Assembly: GCF_000964545.1 (NCBI RefSeq)
Contig: NZ_BBVD01000002.1
Coordinates: forward strand, 1 to 64,000
Source of the DNA: Comamonas thiooxydans
Lineage (GTDB): Bacteria; Pseudomonadota; Gammaproteobacteria; Burkholderiales; Burkholderiaceae_C
DNA: 64,000 bases
Direction of reading: 5' to 3'
Program-made: the position numbers and the translations under genes
In this document: positions 42,280 through 51,040 of the stretch, piece by piece
Numbering within the stretch: position 1 is the first letter of the stretch
How the letters are laid out: each line of letters starts with the position of its first letter
Notes under the pieces: generated by a model
Database searches by the model: none
The model's input: the letters and a program-made list of their open reading frames with translations, nothing else
What the model was told of the DNA's origin: nothing

Positions 42280-43212
42280 CTACGTCGATGCCGTCAGCAC
42301 CTGCGAGGCCTGATTGAGCAGAGCGCGCAGCCAGATATGGGAGGCATCCCGATGCCGGGACGAATGCCAGAGCTGGTAGAAGCGCATGACGCGGTTGCCC
42401 ATGGGCAGAGGCACCATGGCCAGCGGCAGCCGCCTTGCGTGATAGGCCGCGAAATGGCGGCTGGTGGTCAGCAGCAGATCGGTGCCCGCCAGCAAGTCCG
42501 GAGCCAGCGAGAAATGCGAGCATTGCACGCGGCCGTCACGGCTCACGCGCATAGTGCCCAGACTGCTCTCCACCACGCCGCGCTGATCGGGCGAGTAAGG
42601 CGTGAACACCACATGCGCGGCCTGCAGATAGTGCTCGGCCGTAAGCCGACCCGGCTGCGCCAGAGGATGCTTCTCGTCGAGCAGGCAGACCACCTCGTCC
42701 TCGAGCAGCGTGGACATGTGCAAATGCTCGGGCGGGCTCGGCCAGTTGCCGATGACGATATCCACCTCGCCGCTTTGCAGGGCCTGCTCGTAGTCGAAGT
42801 TCTGGCCCAGCGGCAGCAGGACCAGCCTCGCGCCCGGTGCTTGCGCACGCATGAGCTGGACCACACGCGCCATGAAGGGCGGTGCCAGATAGTCGGGCAT
42901 GGCGATGGTGAAGCGCAGTTGCGTGGTCTCGGCCACAAATTCCTTGCCGACGCTCAGCAGCCCGTCGATCAGGCCCAGCGCCGCACGTGCCTGCTCCACG
43001 GCCTGAAGCGCGCGTGCCGTCGGGACCATGCGGTTCTTGTCCCGCACCAGCAAAGGGTCGTTGAAGATGGCCCGCAATCGCCGCAGCGCCGCGCTGATGG
43101 CCGGTTGTGACTGATTGAGGCGTATTGCCGCGCGCGACACGCTTTTTTCGCTGATCAAGGTGCACAGCACGCGCAGCAAATAGGTATCGAACGGTTCTTC
43201 GCTGCGAGACAC
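42280..43212 (-). CDS. LysR-type transcriptional regulator
   Basis: The 310 residues start with a winged helix-turn-helix (LISEKSVSRAAIRLNQSQPAISAALRRLR, shown here as KSVSRAAIRLNQSQPAISA) followed by a periplasmic-binding-like effector domain. It resembles the NodD/PnbR-like group with F-NDPLLVRD after the HTH. It is divergent from the MFS-HIU hydrolase operon with 130 bp between starts, and a perfect inverted repeat with a T-N11-A core lies in the gap. It is probably the activator of that operon, with a purine intermediate as likely effector (inference). Confidence 0.92.
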   Translation of the reverse strand: MSRSEEPFDTYLLRVLCTLISEKSVSRAAIRLNQSQPAISAALRRLRAIFNDPLLVRDKNRMVPTARALQAVEQARAALGLIDGLLSVGKEFVAETTQLRFTIAMPDYLAPPFMARVVQLMRAQAPGARLVLLPLGQNFDYEQALQSGEVDIVIGNWPSPPEHLHMSTLLEDEVVCLLDEKHPLAQPGRLTAEHYLQAAHVVFTPYSPDQRGVVESSLGTMRVSRDGRVQCSHFSLAPDLLAGTDLLLTTSRHFAAYHARRLPLAMVPLPMGNRVMRFYQLWHSSRHRDASHIWLRALLNQASQVLTAST

Positions 43213-43237
43213 GTGTTTTCCCTAGAGATATGCATTT

Positions 43238-43256
43238 TGCTATGCGGCTCATAGCA
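43238..43256. promoter_or_regulatory. LysR-type operator in the divergent promoter region
   Basis: TGCTATG and CATAGCA form a perfect 7-bp inverted repeat around CGGCT. It contains T-N11-A, the LysR recognition pattern. It is 26 bases from the regulator start and about 87 bases before the MFS gene, as expected for an autorepressed, divergently acting regulator. Confidence 0.7.
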
Positions 43257-43342
43257 GGCGCTTAGTTTCGCATATCGCCACAAGTCGCGACCATGCAAGT
43301 GTCCGCAAACCCAACAACAAATTTCCGAGACAAGGACTTGCC

Positions 43343-44680
43343 ATGAGTGCTCACCATGTGCCGATCAGCGGCACTGCTGCTTCCGTCGATCAGGTCGACG
43401 CCACCTACTCCAAGATTTCCTGGCGCCTGCTGCCCTTTCTGGGCGTGCTGTGGGTGCTGGCCTGGCTGGACCGCGTCAACATCGGCTTCGCCAAGCTGCA
43501 GATGCTCGACGACCTGAAATTCAGCGAAGCCGTCTACGGCCTGGGCGCCGGTATCTTCTTCATCGGCTACTTCCTGTTCGAAGTGCCCTCCAACATGCTG
43601 TTGCAGAAGATTGGCGCCAAGAAGACGGTGATGCGCATCACCATAGGCTGGGGCCTGATCTGCATCTTGCAGGCCTGGGTGACGACACCGACCCAGTTCT
43701 ACATCCTGCGCTTTCTGATGGGCGTGTTCGAGGCAGGCTTCTACCCCGGCATCATCCTCTACCTGACCTACTGGTATCCGTCCAAGCGCCGCGCCAAGGC
43801 CTTCGGCACCTTCATGTCGGCCTCGGCCATCGCCGGCGTCATCGGCGGCCCGCTGGCTGGCGGCATCATGACCTGGGCCGCAGGCGCGCACGGCATGCAC
43901 GGCTGGCAGTGGCTGTTCATCATCGAAGGCATCCCCTCGGTGCTGGCCGGCATCTTTGCCTACTTCTACATGACCGACCGCCCCGAGGAAGCCAAATGGC
44001 TCACCGACACGGACCGCGCCGTCGTGCGCCAGCAGCTCGAAATCGACCAGAAGGCTCAGGGCGAGCGCCACAGCGACTGGCGTACCCTGTTCGGCAACCC
44101 CATGGTGTGGCTGCTGATCGCCGTATTCTTCTGCCTGCTGTGCGCCAACTCCACGCTGACCTTCTGGATTCCCACCGTGATTCGCGAAGCGGGCTTCACC
44201 TCGCCCATGCAGGTGGGCTGGATCGCCGGTGCCGCCTATCTGCTCGGCGCGGCCGGCATGATCATCAACGGTCGCCATTCCGACCACCGTGGCGAGGTAC
44301 GCTGGCACTTCGCGGGCTCGGCCCTGCTGGGCGCCGTGGGCATGCTGGCCCTGGCCTTCACCATGGGCATGGACAGCATTCCCGTGATAGTGGCGCTGAC
44401 GGCCATGGTCCTGGCACTGGTGGGCACCATGAGCGCGATCCCCGTGTTCTGGCAGATGCCCAATATGCTGCTCAGCGGCGGCGCTGCCGCAGTGGGCGTG
44501 GCGCTGATCAACTCGGTGGCCAATCTGGCCGGCTTCGGTGCCCCCTATCTGATGGGCGTGATCAAGGCCTCCACCGGCAAGGTCGCTCCGGGCCTGTACC
44601 TGGTGGCCATCGTGGAAGCGCTGGCAGCCGTTCTCGCCATCGCCTTCGTCGCCCGCATCCAGCGCCGCAAGAACGCCTGA
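43343..44680 (+). CDS. MFS permease, anion:cation symporter type
   Basis: The 445-residue permease has about 12 membrane segments and fits the ACS family. The N-terminal signature LAWLDRVNIGFAKLQM and the loop with PSNMLLQKIGAKK (motif A region) are visible, as is GVFEAGFYPGIILYLTYWYP. It is the first gene of an operon that continues with two HIU hydrolases and a deaminase, so its substrate is probably a purine breakdown product such as urate, HIU or allantoin (inference). The gene after it starts 14 bases on. Confidence 0.87.
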   Translation: MSAHHVPISGTAASVDQVDATYSKISWRLLPFLGVLWVLAWLDRVNIGFAKLQMLDDLKFSEAVYGLGAGIFFIGYFLFEVPSNMLLQKIGAKKTVMRITIGWGLICILQAWVTTPTQFYILRFLMGVFEAGFYPGIILYLTYWYPSKRRAKAFGTFMSASAIAGVIGGPLAGGIMTWAAGAHGMHGWQWLFIIEGIPSVLAGIFAYFYMTDRPEEAKWLTDTDRAVVRQQLEIDQKAQGERHSDWRTLFGNPMVWLLIAVFFCLLCANSTLTFWIPTVIREAGFTSPMQVGWIAGAAYLLGAAGMIINGRHSDHRGEVRWHFAGSALLGAVGMLALAFTMGMDSIPVIVALTAMVLALVGTMSAIPVFWQMPNMLLSGGAAAVGVALINSVANLAGFGAPYLMGVIKASTGKVAPGLYLVAIVEALAAVLAIAFVARIQRRKNA

Positions 44681-44694
44681 AGGAGTCATCCCGC

Positions 44695-45210
44695 ATGCAT
44701 CCCACACCCACACTGACCCCGTCGCGCCGACAGTTCGCACTCTCGGGCCTCGTGCTCGGCGCCTCGGCCCTGACGGGCGCACACGGCGCGCTGGCCGCCG
44801 ACACACACCCGGCAGCGCCGGCCCAGACCACCGGCCCCATCGTGCTGCATGGTGTCAGTCCGCGCCTGACCATGCATGCCGTGGACACCTTCCATGGCTC
44901 TGCAGCCACGGGCTTGCGCATCGACTTTTCGCGCTTCGACGGCGAAACCTATGTGCCGATACGCAGCTTTGTCGTGAACGCCAACGGCCGGGCCGACGAG
45001 CCGCTGCTGATCGAAGACAGCTACCGCAGCGGGCGCTACGAAATGCTGCTGCACGTGGACGAGTACTTTGCTGCCAAGGGCGCCAAGCTGCCGCGCCCGG
45101 CCTTTCTGTCCAAGGTGCCGGTGCGCTTCCAGATCGTGAACACGGCAGAGCGCATCCATCTGCCCATCCAGTTCGGCCCCTGGAGCTACACCTATTCGCG
45201 CGGCAGCTGA
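44695..45210 (+). CDS. Tat-exported 5-hydroxyisourate hydrolase (transthyretin-like)
   Basis: The 171 residues begin with a twin-arginine signal (SRRQFALSGLVLGASALTG) ending near AHGALAA, then a transthyretin-fold domain from about residue 50. The catalytic-type residues are kept: H in TMHAVD, R in NANGRADEP and H in RIHLPI. The C-terminus is YSRGS instead of the family YRGS, one residue longer in the hallmark tetrapeptide. AGGAG precedes ATG 44695. Frames open upstream overlap the MFS gene and are shadows. It should act in the periplasm, unlike the canonical copy after it. Confidence 0.85.
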   Translation: MHPTPTLTPSRRQFALSGLVLGASALTGAHGALAADTHPAAPAQTTGPIVLHGVSPRLTMHAVDTFHGSAATGLRIDFSRFDGETYVPIRSFVVNANGRADEPLLIEDSYRSGRYEMLLHVDEYFAAKGAKLPRPAFLSKVPVRFQIVNTAERIHLPIQFGPWSYTYSRGS

Positions 45211-45253
45211 GCCGGCATATCCGCGCTCTATCGCAACCCATCGAAAGACCACC

Positions 45254-45589
45254 ATGGCAGGCATCAGCACCCATGTACTCAACCTCACCACCGGTCGCCC
45301 CATAGCCGGCATGCGGGTGGAACTCTACGACGTGGCGCAGACCCCGGCGCAGCGTCTGAACAGCACCCGTACCAATGCCGACGGCCGCACCGACGCCCCC
45401 ATGCTGCCCGCCGCCGCGGCCCGCACCGGGGACTTCGAGCTGCGCTTTTACACAGGCGAGCATTTCAAGGAGCCCACGGCGCTGTCGGAAGAAGTGCTGG
45501 TGCGCTTTTCCATCTTCGACGCGGCCCAGCACTACCACGTGCCCATGCTGTGTTCGCCGTGGTTCTTCAACACCTACCGCGGCAGCTGA
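45254..45589 (+). CDS. uraH: 5-hydroxyisourate hydrolase, canonical cytoplasmic form
   Basis: The 111-residue transthyretin-like enzyme hydrolyses 5-hydroxyisourate to OHCU. It begins MAGISTHVLNLTTGRPI with the catalytic His, has NADGRTDAP with the Arg, YHVPMLCSPW with the second His, and ends exactly in YRGS. No signal peptide. It lies between its exported paralog and the second deaminase, 24 bases before the latter. Its product is the substrate of UraD (41660-42211). Confidence 0.95.
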   Translation: MAGISTHVLNLTTGRPIAGMRVELYDVAQTPAQRLNSTRTNADGRTDAPMLPAAAARTGDFELRFYTGEHFKEPTALSEEVLVRFSIFDAAQHYHVPMLCSPWFFNTYRGS

Positions 45590-45613
45590 TTTTTTACCAA
45601 GGAGAACGACTCG

Positions 45614-46102
45614 ATGAACAACGAAAACGACAGCGGCAAATACCTGCTTGAGTCCATACGCCTGGCCATGGGCAATGTCAAAGGCCGCCAGCAGCCCACC
45701 TGGCCCTTCGGCGCCGTGCTGGTGCGTGAGGGCAAGGTCCTGGCGCGCGCCGTCAACCAGGTCGATGAGCTCTGCGACCCCTCGGCCCACGCCGAGATGC
45801 AGGCCCTGCGCATAGGCGCCAAGGCCCAGGGCAGCACCGATCTGTCGGGGGCCGTCATGTATGCCAGCGGCTACCCTTGCTCCATGTGCTACACGGCCAT
45901 GTTGCTGGCCGGCGTGAAACAGGTGTACTTCGCCTACTCCAACGAAGACGGCGAGCCCTACGATCTGTCGGCCTCGCGCGGCTATGTGGAACTGGCCAAG
46001 CCCGAGGAGCAGCGCGAGATGGCCCTGATCGGCCAGCGCGTGCGCGACGAGGGCGAAGACCTCTACGAAGCCTGGCAAAAAGCCGTCTCCACCACCGTCT
46101 GA
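45614..46102 (+). CDS. Nucleoside deaminase, probable guanine deaminase (copy 2)
   Basis: A 162-residue paralog of the protein at 39924-40418 with the same zinc motifs HAEMQAL and PCSMC. AAGGAGA precedes ATG 45614. Differences are concentrated near the N-terminus (QQP instead of ESA) and in the helix after the substrate loop. It is the last gene of the MFS-HIU hydrolase operon, and a terminator follows. Place in the operon supports a purine substrate. Confidence 0.86.
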   Translation: MNNENDSGKYLLESIRLAMGNVKGRQQPTWPFGAVLVREGKVLARAVNQVDELCDPSAHAEMQALRIGAKAQGSTDLSGAVMYASGYPCSMCYTAMLLAGVKQVYFAYSNEDGEPYDLSASRGYVELAKPEEQREMALIGQRVRDEGEDLYEAWQKAVSTTV

Positions 46103-46126
46103 ACGCGTTTCTGTCCTCTTGCTCCT

Positions 46127-46155
46127 GCCCCGCGGCGCCAGCCCGGGGCTTTTTT
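46127..46155 (+). terminator. Terminator of the purine operon
   Basis: GCCCCG (46127-46132) pairs with CGGGGC (46144-46149) and six T follow, 25 bases after the deaminase stop. Confidence 0.75.
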
Positions 46156-46160
46156 ACGCC

Positions 46161-46718
46161 CTAGCTGCGCCAGCGCGATCCACGCGGCACATGGGCCACG
46201 AGAAACTCCATCTGGTCGGCCAGAATGCGGCGGTTTCTCAGGATGAAGTCCTCCCACAACGTGGGCGTGTAGGGGGTGTAGAGCAAGGGCATGCGTGCCT
46301 GCTCCGGCGTTCTGGCCCCCTTGCGGTGGTTGCAGGCGCGGCAGGCCGTGACCAGATTCATCCAGCTGTGCTGCCCGCCGGTGCTCACGGGAACAATGTG
46401 CTCGCGCGTGAGATCGCTCTCATGGAAGCGCCGCCCGCAATAGGCGCAGACGCAGCGGTCACGAGCAAAGAGCTTGCCATTGGTCAGACCCGGCAGCAGC
46501 TCATGCGGGTTGATGTTCGGCATGCCCTTGGTGCCGATGATGGAGTTGATGTGAATGACTGACTGCTTGCCGGTCACCGCATTGTGGCCACCGCGAAAGC
46601 AGGCGATTTCGACACCGGCTTCCCAGCGCACATCTTCTGCTGCGTAATGCAGCGCCGCCTGCTCCAGCGTTACCCAGGACTGCGGCAGCCCCTGGGCTGT
46701 CAGCTTCAAGACTTTCAC
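46161..46718 (-). CDS. HNH endonuclease
   Basis: The 185-residue protein carries an HNH nuclease domain in its second half: CAYCGRRF, then EHIVPVSTGGQHSWMNLVTAC and RACNHRKG, with the zinc Cys pairs and the His-Asn-His residues. I chose GTG 46718 because GGAGG stands 8 bases before it and the protein then starts KVLKLTAQG as in relatives; the frame is open to 46892. Many such chromosomal HNH genes occur singly without a known role. Divergent from ribF. Confidence 0.85.
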   Translation of the reverse strand: MKVLKLTAQGLPQSWVTLEQAALHYAAEDVRWEAGVEIACFRGGHNAVTGKQSVIHINSIIGTKGMPNINPHELLPGLTNGKLFARDRCVCAYCGRRFHESDLTREHIVPVSTGGQHSWMNLVTACRACNHRKGARTPEQARMPLLYTPYTPTLWEDFILRNRRILADQMEFLVAHVPRGSRWRS

Positions 46719-46900
46719 AACCAGCCTCCATACAGTCAAACATCGACCACGGAAAACGGACAAGCGTCTTGGCGCTTTTGCGCACAATCGTGCAGCCTGC
46801 ACAGCTGCCTGATTTGAAGCAATATACTCTGAAACTATGTCAAATTGACGGCTTGTGTCGCATGCATCGGCGCCAGTTGCTACAAATAACAAAGCAGCCC

Positions 46901-47962
46901 ATGAAGATTTTTCGCGGTATCAATCATCCCGGCCTGGCTCCGGCCTGCGCTGTGACCATTGGCAATTTTGATGGTGTACACCGGGGACATCAAGCCATGC
47001 TGGGCCTGCTCAAGGCCGAGGCCGCACAGCGCGGCATTCCCAGCTGCGCCATGACCTTCGAGCCGCACCCGCGCGACTACTTTGCCAAGAAGCTGGGCAA
47101 GCCTGAGCTGGCGCCGGCCCGCGTGGGCACGCTGCGTGACAAGCTCAGCCAGCTCGAGGTCTGCGGCGTCGATCAGGTCGTGATCCTGCCCTTCAACCAG
47201 GCCCTGGCCAGCCAGAGTCCCGAGGACTTCATTCAGGACGTGCTGATCTCGGGCCTGGGCGCCAAATACGTGCTGGTGGGCGACGACTTCCGCTTTGGCT
47301 CCAAGCGCGCTGGCGATTACGCCATGCTGGACAACGCCGGCCAGGCCCTGGGCTTTGATGTTGCGCGCATGAACAGCTATGAAGTCCATGGGCTGCGCGT
47401 CTCCAGCACGGCCGTGCGCGAGGCACTGGCCGCCGGCGACATGCAGCAGGCCGCCAAGCTGCTGGGCCACCCCTACCGCATCTCGGGCCATGTGGTGCAT
47501 GGTCGCAAGCTGGGTCGCAAGCTGGCCGAATCAATGAGCGGAGCCGAGGACGGCTTTCGCACGCTGAATCTGCGTTTCGACCACTGGAAACCTGCCGCCA
47601 GCGGCATTTTTGCCGTGCTGGTGCATGGTCTGACGGACAAGCCGCTGCAGGGCGTGGCCAACCTCGGCGTGCGCCCCTCGCTGGACCCCAACGACATCAA
47701 CGGCGGGCGGGTGCTGCTGGAGACCCACTGTTTCGATTGGCCCGCCCAACTGGGTGGAGAAGGTGCCTACGGTAAAATCATCCGCGTGGAACTTCTGCAC
47801 AAACTGCACGACGAGCTGAAGTATGACAGTCTCGATGCCCTGACGGTCGGCATCGCCAAGGACTGCGATGACGCGCGCGCGTTTTTCGCCTCGGCCCACA
47901 TACCGTCTCACACCTCGTCGCACACAGAGACCCGTCGCCAGACCACGCGCGACCGAATTTGA
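46901..47962 (+). CDS. ribF: Bifunctional riboflavin kinase / FAD synthetase
   Basis: RibF makes FMN and FAD. The 353 residues have the adenylyltransferase N-terminus (VTIGNFDGVHRGHQAML, nucleotide-binding HxGH-like) with VSSTAVREAL and the C-terminal flavokinase with GVANLGVRPSLD and NGGRVLLETH. ATG 46901 gives MKIFRGINHPG as in relatives. The last 30 residues (from about 325) are an Ser/Thr/His/Arg-rich extension without similarity. ileS follows 105 bases later, the standard order ribF-ileS-lspA. Confidence 0.96.
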   Translation: MKIFRGINHPGLAPACAVTIGNFDGVHRGHQAMLGLLKAEAAQRGIPSCAMTFEPHPRDYFAKKLGKPELAPARVGTLRDKLSQLEVCGVDQVVILPFNQALASQSPEDFIQDVLISGLGAKYVLVGDDFRFGSKRAGDYAMLDNAGQALGFDVARMNSYEVHGLRVSSTAVREALAAGDMQQAAKLLGHPYRISGHVVHGRKLGRKLAESMSGAEDGFRTLNLRFDHWKPAASGIFAVLVHGLTDKPLQGVANLGVRPSLDPNDINGGRVLLETHCFDWPAQLGGEGAYGKIIRVELLHKLHDELKYDSLDALTVGIAKDCDDARAFFASAHIPSHTSSHTETRRQTTRDRI

Positions 47963-48067
47963 AGCTCGCTGCTCGCACGTCCCAGGCGCAGCAGCGCACT
48001 GGCGCTCACCTCACCATTCACGCCCAGGCAGAACTGCCCGGGCATTGCATTGCCTTCAAGGTTTCCC

Positions 48068-50923
48068 ATGTCTGATTCGAAGTCCAACAAGCCCGAAGCG
48101 TCCGCTTACCGCGCCACGCTGAACATGCCCGACACCCCTTTCCCCATGCGCGGCGACCTGCCCAAGCGCGAGCCCGCCTGGGCCAAGGAATGGGACGACA
48201 AGGGCATCTACAAGAAGCTGCGCGACGCCCGCAGCGGCGCACCCAAGTTCATCCTGCACGACGGCCCTCCTTACGCCAACGGCAAGCTGCACATCGGCCA
48301 TGCGGTGAACAAGATCCTCAAGGACATGATCGTCAAGAGCCGCCAGCTCGAAGGCTTCGACGCGCTCTACGCACCGGGCTGGGACTGCCACGGTCTGCCC
48401 ATCGAGAATGCCATCGAGAAGCTGCATGGCCGCAATCTGCCGCGCGACGAGATGCAGGCCAAGAGCCGCGCCTTTGCCACCGAGCAGATCGAGCAGCAGA
48501 TGGTGGACTTCAAGCGCCTGGGCGTGCTCGGCGACTGGGATCACCCCTACAAGACCATGAACTACGCCAACGAGGCCGCCGAGCTGCGCGCCTTGAAGAA
48601 GGTGATGGAGCGTGGCTTTGTCTACCGCGGCCTCAAGCCCGTGTACTGGTGCTTTGACTGCGCCTCCTCGCTGGCCGAGTTCGAGATCGAATACGCCGAC
48701 AAGCAAAGCCAGACCCTGGACGTGATGTTCCCCGCTGCCGAGCCTGCCAAACTGGCCGCAGCATTCGGCCTGGACAAGCTCGACAAGGAAGCCTTCATCG
48801 TCATCTGGACGACGACAGCCTGGACCATCCCTGCCAACCAGGCGCTGAACGTCAACCCTGACCTGGAATACAGCCTGGTGGAGACCGAGCGCGGCCTGCT
48901 GATCGTGGCCTCCGCCCTGGTCGAGAAATGCCTGGCCCGCTGGAAGCTCGAAGGCCGCGTACTCGCCACCGCCAAGGGCGAGAAGCTCGACCACATGCCC
49001 TTCAAGCACCCTCTGGCCCATGTGGACAAGGGCTTTGACCGCATCTCGCCCGTCTACCTGGCCGAATACGCCACCGCCGACGACGGTACCGGCATCGTGC
49101 ACTCGGCCCCTGCCTATGGCGTGGACGACTTCAACAGCTGCATGTCCAACGGCATGGACTACAAGCAGATCCTGAACCCCGTGCAGGGCAACGGCGTGTA
49201 CGCGGCCGACCTGCCCATGTTCGGCGGCCAGCATATCTGGAAGGCCGTGCCCGTCATCCTCGACGCCCTGAAGGTCGCGGGCCGCCTGATGGACACCACC
49301 ACCATCAGCCACAGCTATCCGCACTGCTGGCGCCACAAGACGCCCGTCATCTACCGCGCTGCCGCCCAGTGGTTCATCCGCATGGACGAAGGCGAAGGCG
49401 TGTTCACCGATCCCGCGCAAAAGCCCGAGAAGACCCTGCGCCAGATCGCGCTGGACGCCATCGAGCAGACCAACTTCTACCCGCAAAACGGTCAGGACCG
49501 CCTGCGCGCCATGATCGCCGGCCGTCCCGACTGGTGCATCTCACGTCAGCGCAGCTGGGGCGTGCCCATCCCCTTCTTCCTGCATGTGGACACGGGCGCC
49601 CTGCACCCCCGCACCATGGAGATCATCGACCAGGCGGCCGCCATGATCGAGCAGGGCGGCATCGAGGCCTGGAGCCGCGTCAGCACCGAAGATATCCTGG
49701 GCGCCGAAGAGGCCAAGAGCTATACCAAAAGCACCGACATTCTGGAGGTGTGGTTCGACTCGGGCTCCACCTTCTGGCATGTGCTGCGCGGCACCCACCC
49801 CGAGCACCACCACGACCACGGCCCCGAGGCCGATCTGTACCTGGAAGGCCACGACCAGCACCGCGGCTGGTTCCACAGCTCGCTGCTGCTGGCGTCGGCC
49901 ATCTTCGGCCGCGCGCCCTATCGCGGCCTGCTGACCCACGGCTTCACCGTCGACGGCCAGGGCAAGAAGATGTCCAAGTCGCTGGGCAACACCGTGGCCC
50001 CGCAGGACGTGTCGAGCAAGATGGGCGCGGAAATCATCCGCCTGTGGGTGGCCTCGACCGACTACTCGGGCGACCTGGGCATCGACGACAAGATCCTGGC
50101 CCGCGTGGTGGACGCCTATCGCCGCATCCGCAACACGCTGCGCTTTTTGCTGGCCAACACCAGCGACTTCGACGCGAGCAAGGATGCCGTGGCCTATGGC
50201 GAGATGCTGGAGATCGACCAGTTCGCGCTGGCGCGCTCGGCCCAGCTGCAGCAGGAGATCCTGGCCCACTACAAGGTCTACGAGTTCCACCCCGTGGTCG
50301 CCAAGCTGCAACTGTTCTGCTCCGAAGACCTGGGCGGCTTCTACCTGGACGTGCTCAAGGATCGCCTCTACACCAGCGCCCCCAAGAGCCTGGCACGCCG
50401 CTCGGCCCAGACCGCGCTCTACCAGATCACCCAGGCGCTGTTGCGCTGGATGTCGCCCTTCCTGTCGTTCACGGCCGAGGAAGCCTGGAAGATCGTGGGC
50501 CACAGCGAATCCATCTTCCTGGAGAAGTTCACCGAGCTGCCCGCCGGCGACGAAGGCCTGCTGGCCAAGTGGACGCGCCTGTGCGAGATCCGCAACCAGG
50601 TCAACAAGGACATCGAAGTGGTGCGCACCACCGGCGCCGTGGGTTCCTCCCTGCAGGCCGAAGTCACGCTCACGGCCGAGCCCGAGGACCTGGCCCTGCT
50701 GCAAAGCCTCAAGGACGATCTGAAGTTCGTCTTCATCACCTCGGCAGCGACTGCCGTGGCCGGCGATGCGCTGACCACCACCGTGAAGGCCAGTGAGCAC
50801 GCCAAGTGCGAGCGCTGCTGGCACTACCGCGAAGACGTGGGTGTGAACCCCGAGCACCCCTCGATCTGCGGCCGCTGCGACAGCAATCTGCACGGCACGG
50901 GCGAAGTCCGCACCAAGGCTTGA
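48068..50923 (+). CDS. ileS: Isoleucyl-tRNA synthetase
   Basis: The 951-residue class I synthetase charges tRNA-Ile and edits valine. Visible are the HIGH motif in PPYANGKLHIGHAVNK (near residue 75), the editing domain (about 200-400), KKMSKSLGN (near 635) and the C-terminal zinc finger CERCWHYREDVG with ICGRCDSNL. ATG 48068 is chosen; an upstream Met at 48050 adds only six residues. It lies between ribF and lspA. Confidence 0.98.
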   Translation: MSDSKSNKPEASAYRATLNMPDTPFPMRGDLPKREPAWAKEWDDKGIYKKLRDARSGAPKFILHDGPPYANGKLHIGHAVNKILKDMIVKSRQLEGFDALYAPGWDCHGLPIENAIEKLHGRNLPRDEMQAKSRAFATEQIEQQMVDFKRLGVLGDWDHPYKTMNYANEAAELRALKKVMERGFVYRGLKPVYWCFDCASSLAEFEIEYADKQSQTLDVMFPAAEPAKLAAAFGLDKLDKEAFIVIWTTTAWTIPANQALNVNPDLEYSLVETERGLLIVASALVEKCLARWKLEGRVLATAKGEKLDHMPFKHPLAHVDKGFDRISPVYLAEYATADDGTGIVHSAPAYGVDDFNSCMSNGMDYKQILNPVQGNGVYAADLPMFGGQHIWKAVPVILDALKVAGRLMDTTTISHSYPHCWRHKTPVIYRAAAQWFIRMDEGEGVFTDPAQKPEKTLRQIALDAIEQTNFYPQNGQDRLRAMIAGRPDWCISRQRSWGVPIPFFLHVDTGALHPRTMEIIDQAAAMIEQGGIEAWSRVSTEDILGAEEAKSYTKSTDILEVWFDSGSTFWHVLRGTHPEHHHDHGPEADLYLEGHDQHRGWFHSSLLLASAIFGRAPYRGLLTHGFTVDGQGKKMSKSLGNTVAPQDVSSKMGAEIIRLWVASTDYSGDLGIDDKILARVVDAYRRIRNTLRFLLANTSDFDASKDAVAYGEMLEIDQFALARSAQLQQEILAHYKVYEFHPVVAKLQLFCSEDLGGFYLDVLKDRLYTSAPKSLARRSAQTALYQITQALLRWMSPFLSFTAEEAWKIVGHSESIFLEKFTELPAGDEGLLAKWTRLCEIRNQVNKDIEVVRTTGAVGSSLQAEVTLTAEPEDLALLQSLKDDLKFVFITSAATAVAGDALTTTVKASEHAKCERCWHYREDVGVNPEHPSICGRCDSNLHGTGEVRTKA

Positions 50924-50929
50924 GTCTTC

Positions 50930-51030
50930 AAAAAGTGAGCTGCCAGCGTATGCTGGCAGCCATTTTCAGCATTTATTTTTGCTGAAATCCTTTCGAATCA
51001 AGCGCTAACCGCTATCAAAAAACCTTAGCA
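50930..51030. repeat. Compound palindromic repeat between ileS and lspA
   Basis: Two hairpins in tandem: GCTGCCAGC with GCTGGCAGC around GTAT (50939-50960), then TTTCAGC with GCTGAAA around a T-rich loop (50964-50987). After them comes AAGCGCTAACCGCTATCAAAA, the half-core of the dispersed family. It fills the gap between two essential genes of one operon. Confidence 0.65.
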
Positions 51031-51040
51031 AAGAGCTGCC

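Noticed and set aside
43450..44694. Possible N-terminal fusion of the exported HIU hydrolase into the MFS region
   Set aside because: The same frame is open upstream, but it lies out of frame over the permease. AGGAG, ATG 44695 and the Tat signal define the true start.
43262..44806. A 514-codon frame antisense to the MFS gene
   Set aside because: The permease reads through with transporter signatures; the antisense product is Gly/His-rich shadow.
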